58,373 bases of DNA from Saprospiraceae bacterium (GTDB taxonomy: Bacteria > Bacteroidota > Bacteroidia > Chitinophagales > Saprospiraceae), in the NCBI GenBank assembly GCA_022841745.1, contig JALHQW010000052.1, positions 1 to 58,373 of the forward strand. The letters run 5' to 3'. Numbering within the stretch: the stretch's first letter is position 1; each line of letters opens with the position of its first letter. The notes beneath the pieces were generated by a model that was not told where the DNA came from, did no database searches, and saw nothing but the letters and a program-made list of their open reading frames with translations. The translations under genes and the position numbers were made by a program. Of this stretch, positions 34,743-43,831 are shown one piece after another.

Positions 34743-36131
34743 ATGTTTCGAAAAAGAAAATCACCTATTCGCAGTTTGAAAATCGTCGGATTTATTGCCT
34801 TCCTACTCATTGCCGAAGGCTGCAAGACTTCTAAGGTTGCTCGACCAGAAGAATTTTACAACCCAGATATTACCGAGGTGCAGCCGTCCGTCATCAACCT
34901 TCCACTTAAATTTTATAAAACAGAACTGCTGAAAGCCATCAATGACAAGATTGGCGACATGCTATTTGAGGATACTAACCTCCAGGACGATGGCATGGCC
35001 ATGCGGGCAAAAAAACGAGAGAACATCACAATTGACATCAACGACAAGGAAATCAGCTACCGGATTCCGGTGGATATTTGGGTGAAAAAAGACGTCATGG
35101 TTTCGGTGGTGGAAGCAGAGGGGGCGCTGGCCCTGGAGTTCACCACCAAGTACAATATCAAGCCGGATTGGTCATTGGAAACCCAGACCGAGCTCAAAAA
35201 TCATAAATGGCTGAAAGAACCTGTGGTGAAACTTGGCTTTGCCGACTTGCCCGTAACCTCCATCGCCAATATAGTGCTGAAACAAAGCAGGGCGAGTTTT
35301 GCGAAGTCCATTGATGCCGAAGTCAAAAATCTTTTCGACCTCAGAAAAGAGATGGAAACCGCTTGGAAGGAGATACAAGACCCATTCCTGCTTTCCGATG
35401 AGTACAAGACCTGGCTTCTGATGAACCCGCAATCCATCGGCATGACCCCGCTGAAATCGAACGGCAACACAGTCGAAAGTACGATAGTCGTCGTCACAAA
35501 ACCATCGGTCTTTTTAGGTGAAAAACCTGCAACTCCGACCGCCACAAAATTGCCCGCCTTTAGCTATGCCACCGCTGGTGCCGATAATTTTGAGCTTTTC
35601 CTCGACACGGATGTTTCGTTCAAAGAGGCCGAGCGGCTTTCAAAACAGAACATGATCGGCGAAGTGTTTTCCTACAAAAACAAGCAGGTGCGGGTAGAAG
35701 ACGTCGAATTGTATGGCCAAGGAAACAAATTGGTCGTGCGAACAAACTTAAAGGGCAACTATACGGGCGATGTGTACTTCATCGCAAAACCGGAATACAA
35801 CGCTGCTTCCAACAAAATCCAGTTGATGGACGTGGATTTTGATTTCAGCAGCCAAAAAGTTTTGATGAAGAGTGCATCGTGGCTTTTTAAAGGCTCCATG
35901 AAAAAGCAAATCCAGGACAACCTCGATTTTTTCTTAAACCATAACCTGGAAGATGCCAGAAAGGCCATCCAAGAAAACTTAAACGACTACCAGTTGGCCC
36001 CCGGCATCAACCTTCACGGGCTGTTGGGTGACCTGAGCATCTCTCATGTTTATGTTGCATCCAATGCCATCCGGGTTCGCATTGGGCTGAAAGGCAAGCT
36101 GAACCTGGATGTGAAGGGGTTGGGATTGTGA
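34743..36131 (+). CDS. DUF4403-family lipoprotein
   Basis: 462 residues from the ATG at 34743. An upstream ATG at 34617 lies across the divergent promoter region and is rejected. SLKIVGFIAFLLIAEGC is a lipoprotein signal. The body matches DUF4403: PSVINLPLKFYKTELLKAIN, a repeated beta-alpha layout with TEVKNLFDL-like segments, and an ending in ISHVYVASNAIRVRIGLKGK. The fold is thought to be a tubular lipid-binding (TULIP-like) type; I state this from memory and with low certainty. It is probably anchored in the periplasm or outer membrane. No operon partner. Confidence 0.75.
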   Translation: MFRKRKSPIRSLKIVGFIAFLLIAEGCKTSKVARPEEFYNPDITEVQPSVINLPLKFYKTELLKAINDKIGDMLFEDTNLQDDGMAMRAKKRENITIDINDKEISYRIPVDIWVKKDVMVSVVEAEGALALEFTTKYNIKPDWSLETQTELKNHKWLKEPVVKLGFADLPVTSIANIVLKQSRASFAKSIDAEVKNLFDLRKEMETAWKEIQDPFLLSDEYKTWLLMNPQSIGMTPLKSNGNTVESTIVVVTKPSVFLGEKPATPTATKLPAFSYATAGADNFELFLDTDVSFKEAERLSKQNMIGEVFSYKNKQVRVEDVELYGQGNKLVVRTNLKGNYTGDVYFIAKPEYNAASNKIQLMDVDFDFSSQKVLMKSASWLFKGSMKKQIQDNLDFFLNHNLEDARKAIQENLNDYQLAPGINLHGLLGDLSISHVYVASNAIRVRIGLKGKLNLDVKGLGL

Positions 36132-36222
36132 GAGGGTGAGAGAGGTGAGAGGGTGAGAGGTGGCAAACTTGTTTTTCTAAGTCACGAGTCACGAATCACG
36201 AGTCACGAATCACCAATCACCT
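36131..36222. repeat. Short-period repeats between DUF4403 and DUF4442 genes
   Basis: GAGAGGGTGAGAGAGGTGAG-type units (36131-36163) and then AGTCACGA / AATCACCA heptamers (36180-36222), which reach the stop codon of the DUF4442 gene. Confidence 0.7.
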
Positions 36223-36705
36223 TAGCTTAAACGTCCAGGTGATATAAATTTTAGCAACGATTTCCCCTTTGTCATTCCTGCCAGTACCTATCATGGTGAG
36301 CGTTTGGGGTTGTTTGGTGGATACGGCCAGTTGTACTGCCTCAAAGGCTTTCTCGCCCTCGTCGCAGGTGAAGGTGGTGATGGTGCTTGCTTTTTTCAGG
36401 AATTCGGCCCGCTGCTCCAGCACCAGCATGGAGACGTTACCGCCAGAGATTCTTGCGAGGCTGGCCATGACGCCAGTCGAAAGCTCCCCTGCACCTGCCA
36501 ATGCTGCGAAATAGATGGAACGAAAGGGGTTGCGAGTGCGCCAGTTATAGGGAATCGTCACTTCTGTTCGAGTTGGCGAGGCGCTTTTAACCCGGAAACC
36601 CCACCATAGTGCAGAGGGGAGGTTCTGGAAAAAATAGAGCTTGAGTTTCCAGTTGGAACTAATGTCGGAAAGGTATTTTTCGGCCTGCGGTGAAAGTTGT
36701 TGCAT
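36217..36705 (-). CDS. DUF4442 (hotdog-fold thioesterase-like) protein
   Basis: 162 residues from the ATG at 36705 (MQQLSPQAEKYLSDISSNWK). The pattern LPSALWWGFRVKSASPTRTE, NPFRSIYFAALAGAGELSTG and MIGTGRNDKGEIVAKIYITW fits DUF4442, a hotdog-fold family related to acyl-CoA thioesterases (PaaI/YiiD type). Cytosolic. It is divergent from adenosine deaminase, with about 100 bases between starts. The frame extends upstream to 36783, but that part lies in the intergenic promoter area. Confidence 0.8.
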   Translation of the reverse strand: MQQLSPQAEKYLSDISSNWKLKLYFFQNLPSALWWGFRVKSASPTRTEVTIPYNWRTRNPFRSIYFAALAGAGELSTGVMASLARISGGNVSMLVLEQRAEFLKKASTITTFTCDEGEKAFEAVQLAVSTKQPQTLTMIGTGRNDKGEIVAKIYITWTFKLR

Positions 36706-36772
36706 GGATGGATTGCCCTCACTTAGTTTGGGAGTGCGGGGCAAATATAGGCTTAGAAAATTCCCGCTTTGA

Positions 36773-36780
36773 TACCTTTG
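36773..36780 (+). promoter_or_regulatory. -7 box of the adenosine deaminase gene
   Basis: TACCTTTG fits TANNTTTG and lies 23 nt before the ATG at 36804, typical of short Bacteroidota leaders. Confidence 0.6.
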
Positions 36781-36803
36781 CACGAAATTCAGAAATCCAT
36801 TTC

Positions 36804-37802
36804 ATGGCGCATTCCAATTTTGCCAAACTGCCCAAGATTGAGCTTCACCTTCACCTCGATTGTTCGTTGAGCTATGAGGTGGTGCAGAAAATCAATCCAG
36901 GCATTGACTACCAAACCTACCGTGACGCTTTTGTGGCCCCGCCGAAATGCCACGACCTCGCCGATTACCTCCTTCGGGCCATCAAGGGCTTCGAACTGAT
37001 GCAAACCCCAGCGCAGTTGCGGATGGTGACGCTCGATTTGTTCCAGCAATTGAAGGCTGATAATGTGATTTATGCGGAAATCCGGTTTGCGCCCTTCCTC
37101 CATGTGCTTCAAGGAATGACCGCCACCGAGGTGGTGGAAACGGTAAACGCTGCGACGACGGAAGGTATGGCTGAAACGGGCGTCCAGGCTGGCCTTATCC
37201 TTTGCACCCTTCGCCATTTTGACGAGGCAAAAAGCATGGAAACCGTGCGCTTGGTGGAGCAGTTCAAAGGCACCAATGTGGTAGGCTTCGATATTGCCGC
37301 CGATGAAGCAGGATTCCCCATTGATGCTCATAAAAAAGCCTTTGCCTACGCAAAAGATCAAGGATTGCACACAACCGCCCATGCAGGCGAGGCCTGTGGT
37401 GCCGAAAGTGTTTGGGAAACCCTGGCGCATTTCCATCCCAGCCGGATTGGGCACGGTGTCAGGAGTGTGGAGGACAAAAAGCTGTTGGATTATTTGAAAG
37501 CCGAAGACATCCACCTTGAAGTTTGCCCAACCAGCAACGTGCAGACCAATGTCGTGGATCGAATCGAAAACCACCCTGCCGATTTGATCTACAATCATGG
37601 CATTTCCATGAGCATCAACACGGACGCCCGCACCATTTCCGACACAACGCTTGAAAAAGAATATGGGATTCTTCAAGCGCAGTTTAATTGGGATTTAGCG
37701 CATTTCATGAAATGTAATTTGGAAGCGATTAATCATGCATTTATAGCGGAAGATAAAAAAGAGGCGCTGCGGGAAATAATTCTGGAGGCGTATAGTCAAT
37801 AA
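36804..37802 (+). CDS. add: Adenosine deaminase-family enzyme
   Basis: 332 residues from the ATG at 36804 (an upstream ATG at 36690 is before the promoter). Zn-binding and catalytic motifs: KIELHLHLDCS (HxH), HTTAHAGEA, SRIGHGVRS, LEVCPTSN and SINTDARTIS. It converts adenosine to inosine, or a related purine, in salvage. Compared with classical enzymes (TDD) the second Asp is Ala, and HLHLDG is HLHLDC; some bacterial members also vary at these positions. A strong palindromic element follows the stop. Confidence 0.85.
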   Translation: MAHSNFAKLPKIELHLHLDCSLSYEVVQKINPGIDYQTYRDAFVAPPKCHDLADYLLRAIKGFELMQTPAQLRMVTLDLFQQLKADNVIYAEIRFAPFLHVLQGMTATEVVETVNAATTEGMAETGVQAGLILCTLRHFDEAKSMETVRLVEQFKGTNVVGFDIAADEAGFPIDAHKKAFAYAKDQGLHTTAHAGEACGAESVWETLAHFHPSRIGHGVRSVEDKKLLDYLKAEDIHLEVCPTSNVQTNVVDRIENHPADLIYNHGISMSINTDARTISDTTLEKEYGILQAQFNWDLAHFMKCNLEAINHAFIAEDKKEALREIILEAYSQ

Positions 37803-37844
37803 ATCTGATTGTTAGTAGTAGGGTTTTTTATCGAACAGCGTTCA

Positions 37845-37952
37845 TTTCGAGAGGCGGGGTTGTCAAACCCCGCAGTTCCGGGACTGCGGGGTTTGATAAC
37901 CCCGCCTCTCGAAAGAGACTGCGGGGCTTGATAACCCCGCCTCTCGAAAGAG
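37845..37952. repeat. GC-rich palindromic repeat, 1.5 copies
   Basis: TTTCGAGAGGCGGGGTT (37845-37861) pairs with AACCCCGCCTCTCGAAA (37898-37914), and an inner stem AAACCCCGCAGT pairs with ACTGCGGGGTTT. The right half is repeated at 37919-37952. It lies between the convergent adenosine deaminase and glycoside hydrolase genes and could stop transcription from both sides. No gene in 37803..38012. Confidence 0.8.
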
Positions 37953-38012
37953 GTCTAGAATTTTGAACACTCTTTCATTTTCATTAGTTAATTGAGCTTA
38001 TCACTTTATTTT

Positions 38013-39893
38013 TTATTCAAACTCCAATAAAACCGGCACTCCACTAAGGTTTAATTCCAATTTATCGCCTTTGTATTTAACGGCATCTAACACATCTTTT
38101 CCCATAGGGCTGCTGCCATTTAATAGCTTTGCCGATTTAATATTCTTTTTACCAATTTTTAATTCAATTGATTTTAATTCATTGGAAAATTCAATTGGTC
38201 TCCATGCAATTAAATGGGTTGTTTTTCCATTGGAATCCCCGAGATAATAGGCCCACACCTGTTCGTTTTCTTGCAAAACGGAATGGAAATATTTAGTCCC
38301 CACCAATTTCACCAAAGACTCAAAGGCATAAAAAGGCTTCTTTTTTTGAAAGCCCGTATTGACAGACCCCAAAAGGCCGCTACGGGTATAGAGCGATGAG
38401 CCAGTTTTATCATTTGCATGGTAAAACCAGGTTGCCCGCTCAATGCCCAGCCGTGCGGCTATCATGGCACCACGAATGGCAAAGGCTGCGGCGTCCGATT
38501 CGCCGACGCATTCCTGATGGGTGCAGTCCTCCCCTGCCCCATCGCTGTCCCAGCCCCATTCCGAGAGGTATATTTTCTTGCCGGGCATGTTCTGGTTGCG
38601 CCAGCGGATGGCATTCAGCATTTCCCAGAAGCTGCTGCCGGGATGCTCAGGATGAACGGCCCGTCGCTTACCATCGCCCTCGCTCAAATAGCTGTAGCAA
38701 TGGATATTTATGCCGTCCAACAGCTTGGCAGATTCCGGGGTTACTCGATCGCCGATATAGTTTTTCCAAGGGCCGTGTTTTTCTGCCAAAGGGTCAACGG
38801 CTTGCAGCGCACAAGGAAACATCTCCACCGAAGGGTCGCCATCGTTGGCACCTTGGGCCATCCCCAGCAGTATTTCCCGATAGACCTCAGCTGGGTATTC
38901 CCAAGGCTCGTTGCCAGCCTCGATAGAACAGATATAGCCATTGCCGCTTTTCCTTCCAAAATGCCGGGTGAAAGCCTTGGCATAGCTGTAAGCCGATTCC
39001 CGTGGATTTTCCCAGGCCGAAGGTTTAAATCGGTAAAATTGAAGGCTTGCCTGCACGTTCATGCCCGCCTCAAGGTGCCAAGCCTTGTACTCTCGGTCCC
39101 AGTTCAGCCACTCGGTGGCAGGAGTACCGCCACCTTTGGCCATTTTTTCAAAATCAATAAGGTCCCTGGGTGATTTCAAGTCCCAGGTCATATCGTGGTA
39201 ATTGCGGAGGTGCGAGGCAACAGGCATAAATCGGAAAGGCCCGCCGTCGGGTGCCAACTGGTCGGAATACTGGTCGGTGCCAAAGCTCCAATAGCCGTTC
39301 ACGCCCAATAGCTCTTTGATATTGACATGGCCCTGCGTGGGCGTGGGCCGTTCGCCATAAGGGCCGTACTTGTTATAGGCTTTTATTTCCCAGATAAACG
39401 CCTTGTTCCAGTCCTTTTGCACGAGTTGGTGCTCTACTCGAAGGTAGCGGGCCAAGATTTCCACGGGCAAAATCGTGATGACGGTATGGAGTGCCGTTGG
39501 GTCGAGCAATGCCACATTTTGCCAGCTTTTGCCGTCAGCGCTAAGGTAAACCTGCGTGGTGGTGGCGGTACCCGGCTCCCCTGCCCAATGCCGGGTGTGT
39601 ATTTGCCCAACAGGCCGGGTTTGCCCAAAATCGAGCGTCAGGGCCTCCATAGTGCCTTTGGTGCTGCCCGGCACTACCCCACCCGACTGCCAGTGGCTGT
39701 TTGGGTCTCCGTCGTTGACCTTCCAGGCATCCTGCTGGTTCGAGGTGGCACTGATGGTGGCACCCTCCGTCCATGAGGGGATGTAGCCAGCGTCGAGGTT
39801 CCAGTCCGTCATTGGCGTGGCGAGCCACGAGGCTCCGATCCCGATAATTGCTACGGCTGCCAGCACCGTTAATTTTTTATTTTGCTTTTTCAT
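38013..39893 (-). CDS. Glycoside hydrolase-like protein with F5/8-type (discoidin) domain
   Basis: 626 residues from the ATG at 39893 (MKKQNKKLTVLAAVAIIGIG, signal or anchor). N-terminal discoidin-like domain (about 40-180: NQQDAWKVNDGDPNSHWQSG, LTLDFGQTRPVGQIHTRHW, ARYLRVE). The central (beta/alpha)8-type domain has SIEAGNEPWEYP (N-E, likely acid/base Glu) and KIYLSEWGWDSDGAG (likely nucleophile Glu), the clan GH-A layout, and a C-terminal beta domain. It is probably exported and acts on a plant or microbial polysaccharide; the GH family (5, 39 or other) cannot be fixed by eye. It is transcribed after the Nudix gene. Confidence 0.75.
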   Translation of the reverse strand: MKKQNKKLTVLAAVAIIGIGASWLATPMTDWNLDAGYIPSWTEGATISATSNQQDAWKVNDGDPNSHWQSGGVVPGSTKGTMEALTLDFGQTRPVGQIHTRHWAGEPGTATTTQVYLSADGKSWQNVALLDPTALHTVITILPVEILARYLRVEHQLVQKDWNKAFIWEIKAYNKYGPYGERPTPTQGHVNIKELLGVNGYWSFGTDQYSDQLAPDGGPFRFMPVASHLRNYHDMTWDLKSPRDLIDFEKMAKGGGTPATEWLNWDREYKAWHLEAGMNVQASLQFYRFKPSAWENPRESAYSYAKAFTRHFGRKSGNGYICSIEAGNEPWEYPAEVYREILLGMAQGANDGDPSVEMFPCALQAVDPLAEKHGPWKNYIGDRVTPESAKLLDGINIHCYSYLSEGDGKRRAVHPEHPGSSFWEMLNAIRWRNQNMPGKKIYLSEWGWDSDGAGEDCTHQECVGESDAAAFAIRGAMIAARLGIERATWFYHANDKTGSSLYTRSGLLGSVNTGFQKKKPFYAFESLVKLVGTKYFHSVLQENEQVWAYYLGDSNGKTTHLIAWRPIEFSNELKSIELKIGKKNIKSAKLLNGSSPMGKDVLDAVKYKGDKLELNLSGVPVLLEFE

Positions 39894-39964
39894 AGAAAAA
39901 ATTGGGCGGAAGTTTTGACGGAGTACAGTTAAATGTTGCCGATTGCGGAGGATTTTTAATTCCC

Positions 39965-40513
39965 TCACAACTTCCCAGCATCCCGTAACAGCTTGGTTTT
40001 CAATATTGCTACTTGCGCCAACCCATCCGTAATCTCACCCCTCAGCACCATGTCCACCGCTTCATCGAGGTGTACCTTGCGTATTTCCAGCTGCTCGGTA
40101 TCTTCTGGTTCGGCTTCGCCAAAAAGCAGGTCTTTTGCCACGAAAATCAAGCCCCGCTCGTCCGTTACAGAGTTGGAAGTGTGGATTTCCCCGATTTCTA
40201 CCCAAGTGTTTGCGGTGATTCCAGTCTCCTCCAGCAATTCTCGTTGGGCAGACACCAATGGCGTATCCGCCAATTTGCCACCGCCTTCCGGCACCTCCCA
40301 ACTGTAACCTTCGAGCGTGTAGCGATATTGCCCCACGAGCCAGGTGTAGCCATTGTTATCCAAGGGGACAATGGCTATCGCCAAGTTCTTGAAATGAACC
40401 ATGCCGTAGATGCCGGGATTGCCGTTTGGGTTCAATACGTTGCGGTGCGTTACCTGAATCCAAGGATTGTCATAGACAACCTGAATGTCGAGGGTTTGCC
40501 AAGGGTTTTGCAT
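39965..40513 (-). CDS. Nudix hydrolase (ADP-ribose pyrophosphatase-like)
   Basis: 182 residues from the ATG at 40513 (MQNPWQTLDIQVVYDNPWIQ). The Nudix box is G-x5-D-x7-RELLEETG (GKLADTPLVSAQRELLEETG), with Asp in place of the usual first Glu. The preceding region (LVGQYRYTLEGYSWEVPEGG) is like ADP-ribose/NUDT5-type enzymes, which split nucleoside diphosphate derivatives such as ADP-ribose. Cytosolic. It lies 71 bases upstream of the glycoside hydrolase on the same strand. The upstream extension to 40588 overlaps a terminator and is rejected. Confidence 0.9.
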   Translation of the reverse strand: MQNPWQTLDIQVVYDNPWIQVTHRNVLNPNGNPGIYGMVHFKNLAIAIVPLDNNGYTWLVGQYRYTLEGYSWEVPEGGGKLADTPLVSAQRELLEETGITANTWVEIGEIHTSNSVTDERGLIFVAKDLLFGEAEPEDTEQLEIRKVHLDEAVDMVLRGEITDGLAQVAILKTKLLRDAGKL

Positions 40514-40576
40514 AGGTGGGATTGTGATTGGTGATTCGTGGTTCGATTTGCAAATATCAGTCCTTTTAAAATGCAA

Positions 40577-40612
40577 ACAGCCAGCCATTGCACAATCGCA
40601 ATGGCTGGCTGT
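40577..40612 (-). terminator. Intrinsic terminator of the seven-repeat protein gene
   Basis: A perfect 15-bp stem, ACAGCCAGCCATTGC (40577-40591) against GCAATGGCTGGCTGT (40598-40612), 29 bases past the stop at 40642. On the minus strand it is followed by TTTGCATTTT. Confidence 0.75.
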
Positions 40613-40641
40613 AATATTATGGAGTTATCGTGGTTGCTGGA

Positions 40642-43600
40642 TTATTTCACCAATTTGCTTTGGTAAACCTGCCCGCCAGATTTCACCCGCAGGATATAAA
40701 CACCGCCCTCCAACTGACTAACGTCCAGGAAATTGGCCCCAGCCTTCGTTTGTAGGAGCACTCTACCATCCACGGTCAATAGCTCTGCCGATTCAGGTAA
40801 AAGGGAGGCAGGTAGCTGGAAATTGACCCTTTTAGAGATGGGGTTTGGATAAACCTCCAGGCCCCGAGCGGCTACTATTTGGCTTCCACTGACTGTCAAG
40901 TCCACCGTTTCCACCGGTTTGCGAAGCGAAACAAGTGCCTCGTTGTTGCGGATGGCTTTCACATCGGTGATTTCGATGCTCATTTTTTCCTTCCCTGCAA
41001 TATTGTCAATGATGCCGATGATGCCTGCTACCTGGCCATGCCCCGACACGTTGTTGTGGTCGGTGCGCACCAAGGCCATTTTGACTTCACCCGCATCAGC
41101 CAAGGTTTTGTCATAAGTAAAGAGGTTGACGGCTTTTACGCCCAACCAACTTGGGTCATATTGAAACTGGAGGCTGGATGGCTTAACGATTTCAGGGTCG
41201 AATTTCAGGGTGAAGGCCAATCCATAAACATCATCCAAGGGCGAGTCTTCCGTGCCGAGCATAATGGGGGCCGTGAAGGTCATTCCCGGCTGCAACGCAG
41301 CGGCACCAGGCAGGTCAACGAACATGGGCGGAGCGTTTTCGCTGCCTTCGGTAAACGCCAGCGGCTGCTGATCGCCGTTGGTTTCGCCAAAGTTCAGGGT
41401 GATGGCAGCGATGTCCGCATCATTGATGACCCCGTCGCCGGTACAGTCAGCATGCTTGCCATTCACGCCATTTTCAAAGACCGAAGGCCATTGTGTTGCC
41501 TCCAAGCCGGTCCACTCCAGGCCTTGGGTAGTCCTTGCGGGGCCTTCCCAGCCATAGCCAAGCCCAAGGTTCAGCAGGTCAAAATGGTCGCACGCATTGT
41601 CACGGTTGCCGTCTCCGGGGTAAACGAGGCCGTCGCAGTTGGGCGCAACATATTCCACGGTCAAGCAGCAGTCAGGTTGGTCGTTGATACAGATTTTGAG
41701 CGTCTGGAAAGGTTCGTCATTGGCTGTCAAATGCTGCAAGGTCTTTGGCACTTGGGTCAATGGGTAGGTGCCCACCAAATCGCCGTTATGGAAAACATTG
41801 TAGAAATTATTGCCAGGATTTTCGAAGCTGAACCAGTACCAAAGGTTGTAAGTATCGTCGGGATGGCATTCGCTGGGATCAACGATGAGGTCCTCCACCG
41901 CACAGTCACCGCTTCCCGTGCAGTTGATCGTACCGATACCGATGTCTTCACGGCAGTTTTCGTTGTGAATATCAATGACCACGAACTCGTAGTTGGTCAT
42001 GCCATTTCCATACAATGGGCCGATTTCAACTGGCAATTCATCGTAACTGTAAACGCCATAGAGGTTGCCATTGCCCCGCACCTTGAAATAACCGCTCGTG
42101 TTTTCGTGCTCAAAATCCAAGGTGACGTAGAACATGCCATTTGGCAAGCAGGGATGCACATCGGCCACGAGGTCGGCAATCTGGCAATCACCCGTATGGG
42201 GGTCGTCGCAATCAGGTACCTGCACTACCGCAAAATCATGGCAGTCGGGATGGCTGGCGTCGGCTGCGCCAAACTCCAGTTGCTCGGCATTGGAAGTGAG
42301 CGGGCCAATGGTCACGGGCAGGTCGTCGTAGCTAAAAAAGCCATAAACATTGCCATTACCATAAATTTTAAAGCCATCGTCACCCGTGTTTTCATGTTCG
42401 AAATTGATGGTCACGAAAAACTGGCCATGGTCGTTGCAATCGGAGGCATGGGCAACCAGGTCGTAGATATGGCAAGCATTGCCACAATTGACGGGGCCAA
42501 ATTGGATAACGTCCCTGCAAAGTTCGTGCTGTACGTCCCGAACGACAATTTCATACAAGACACCTGCATTCAATGGGCCAATCGTATAAAATGGTTGGCC
42601 ATAGGTGAATGGCCCGAACCATAGGCCATTGGCCCTCACTTTGAAACCTTGGCTGCCCGTGTTTTGCGACTCGAAGGCGATGTCCAACATGTACTGCCCG
42701 TTGTCGTTGCAAGGGTGTGCCTCTGCGATCAAGTCAAAGATTTCGCAGTCGCCATTGCCGGGGCAGTTTGGCGCTTGAAATTCCTTGATTTTGCAACAGT
42801 CCGAGTCGTTTATGCAGACCTTGATGACTTGCCCCGTTTCGCCATTGTCCGTAAAATGAGGAATCGTGATGGGCAGGTCGGCAAGGGCATAATAGCCTAT
42901 GTTTTGGCCTTCGTAAATCAAGTCAAAATGCGTATGTGGCGGGTTTGTCACCTCAAAATCGAAGGTGAGGGAATAAGTGCCATCATCGTTGCAGTCGCCT
43001 GTCTCTACCACAAAATCGTAGATTTCGCAGTCTCCACTGCCTGGGCAGTTTGGCGCTTGAAATTCCTTGATTTTGCAACAGTCCGAGTCGTTGATGCAGA
43101 CCTTGATGGCCTGGCCCGTCGCACCATTGTCCACAAAATGCGGAATCGTGATGGGTAGGTCGGCAAGGGCATAGTAGCCTATGTTTTGGCCTTGATAGAT
43201 CAAGTCAAAATGGGTGTGTGGCGGATTTTCTACCTCAAAATCAAAAGTGAGGGAATAAGTGCCATCGTCGTTGCAGTCACCTGTTTCTACGACAAAATTG
43301 TAGATCTCGCAGGCCGCCCCATTGCAGCTGATGGGGCCTACCATCGCAAAGTCCGAGCAATCGGGGAATTGGATGTCCTTGGCCACAAATTCATAAACAT
43401 TGATACCATTACCGGCAAAAGGTCCAATGGTGATGGGCAATTCCGAGTATTGAAACGTCCCATAATTATTGCCATTCCCCTGCACCTTGAAGCCTTGGTT
43501 GCCCACGCCTGTGTACTCGAAATCAATGGTAACGTTGAATTGACCGTTGACGCAGTCGCCGTGGATGGCCACGAGGTCAGTGATATGGCATTGGGCATTG

Positions 43601-43650
43601 GCAGCCAATGTACCTAACAAGAAAAATGATGCGAAAAGGATGTTTTTCAT
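40642..43650 (-). CDS. Large secreted repeat protein with dockerin-like and cohesin-like parts and T9SS domain
   Basis: 1002 residues from the ATG at 43650 (MKNILFASFFLLGTLAANAQ, signal). Seven Cys-containing repeats of about 90-95 residues begin CHITDLVAIHGDC, CEIYNFVVETGDC, CEIYDFVVETGDC, CEIFDLIAEAHPC, CHIYDLVAHASDC, CQIADLVADVHPC and CAVEDLIVDPSEC; the second and third are almost identical. Next comes a calcium-binding, dockerin-like region (GDGNRDNACDHFDLLNLG; HADCTGDGVINDADIAAITL), a cohesin-like beta domain (GLAFTLKFDPEIVKPSSLQF) and a T9SS sorting domain (LEVYPNPISKRVNFQLP, GGVYILRVKSGGQVYQSKLV). Likely a surface or matrix protein; ligand unknown. Confidence 0.85.
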   Translation of the reverse strand: MKNILFASFFLLGTLAANAQCHITDLVAIHGDCVNGQFNVTIDFEYTGVGNQGFKVQGNGNNYGTFQYSELPITIGPFAGNGINVYEFVAKDIQFPDCSDFAMVGPISCNGAACEIYNFVVETGDCNDDGTYSLTFDFEVENPPHTHFDLIYQGQNIGYYALADLPITIPHFVDNGATGQAIKVCINDSDCCKIKEFQAPNCPGSGDCEIYDFVVETGDCNDDGTYSLTFDFEVTNPPHTHFDLIYEGQNIGYYALADLPITIPHFTDNGETGQVIKVCINDSDCCKIKEFQAPNCPGNGDCEIFDLIAEAHPCNDNGQYMLDIAFESQNTGSQGFKVRANGLWFGPFTYGQPFYTIGPLNAGVLYEIVVRDVQHELCRDVIQFGPVNCGNACHIYDLVAHASDCNDHGQFFVTINFEHENTGDDGFKIYGNGNVYGFFSYDDLPVTIGPLTSNAEQLEFGAADASHPDCHDFAVVQVPDCDDPHTGDCQIADLVADVHPCLPNGMFYVTLDFEHENTSGYFKVRGNGNLYGVYSYDELPVEIGPLYGNGMTNYEFVVIDIHNENCREDIGIGTINCTGSGDCAVEDLIVDPSECHPDDTYNLWYWFSFENPGNNFYNVFHNGDLVGTYPLTQVPKTLQHLTANDEPFQTLKICINDQPDCCLTVEYVAPNCDGLVYPGDGNRDNACDHFDLLNLGLGYGWEGPARTTQGLEWTGLEATQWPSVFENGVNGKHADCTGDGVINDADIAAITLNFGETNGDQQPLAFTEGSENAPPMFVDLPGAAALQPGMTFTAPIMLGTEDSPLDDVYGLAFTLKFDPEIVKPSSLQFQYDPSWLGVKAVNLFTYDKTLADAGEVKMALVRTDHNNVSGHGQVAGIIGIIDNIAGKEKMSIEITDVKAIRNNEALVSLRKPVETVDLTVSGSQIVAARGLEVYPNPISKRVNFQLPASLLPESAELLTVDGRVLLQTKAGANFLDVSQLEGGVYILRVKSGGQVYQSKLVK

Positions 43651-43831
43651 GCTCGACATATTTTGATGTTACAAAAGTGTAGGCGAAGATGCTGGAAGAA
43701 AAATACTTTTTTGTGGTATTTTTGGATTTTATTTTTCCATTAAAACGGTTAAAAGTAATATAAAACACTCGTAATCAACTAAATAGCAGGCAATGCATTT
43801 TCAATATTTTTGGAATTTTAATCAATAAAGC

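Noticed and set aside
40879-42624. 581-residue plus-strand open frame
   Set aside because: It is antisense to the seven-repeat T9SS protein, has no recognisable domain, and exists only because of the composition of the real gene.
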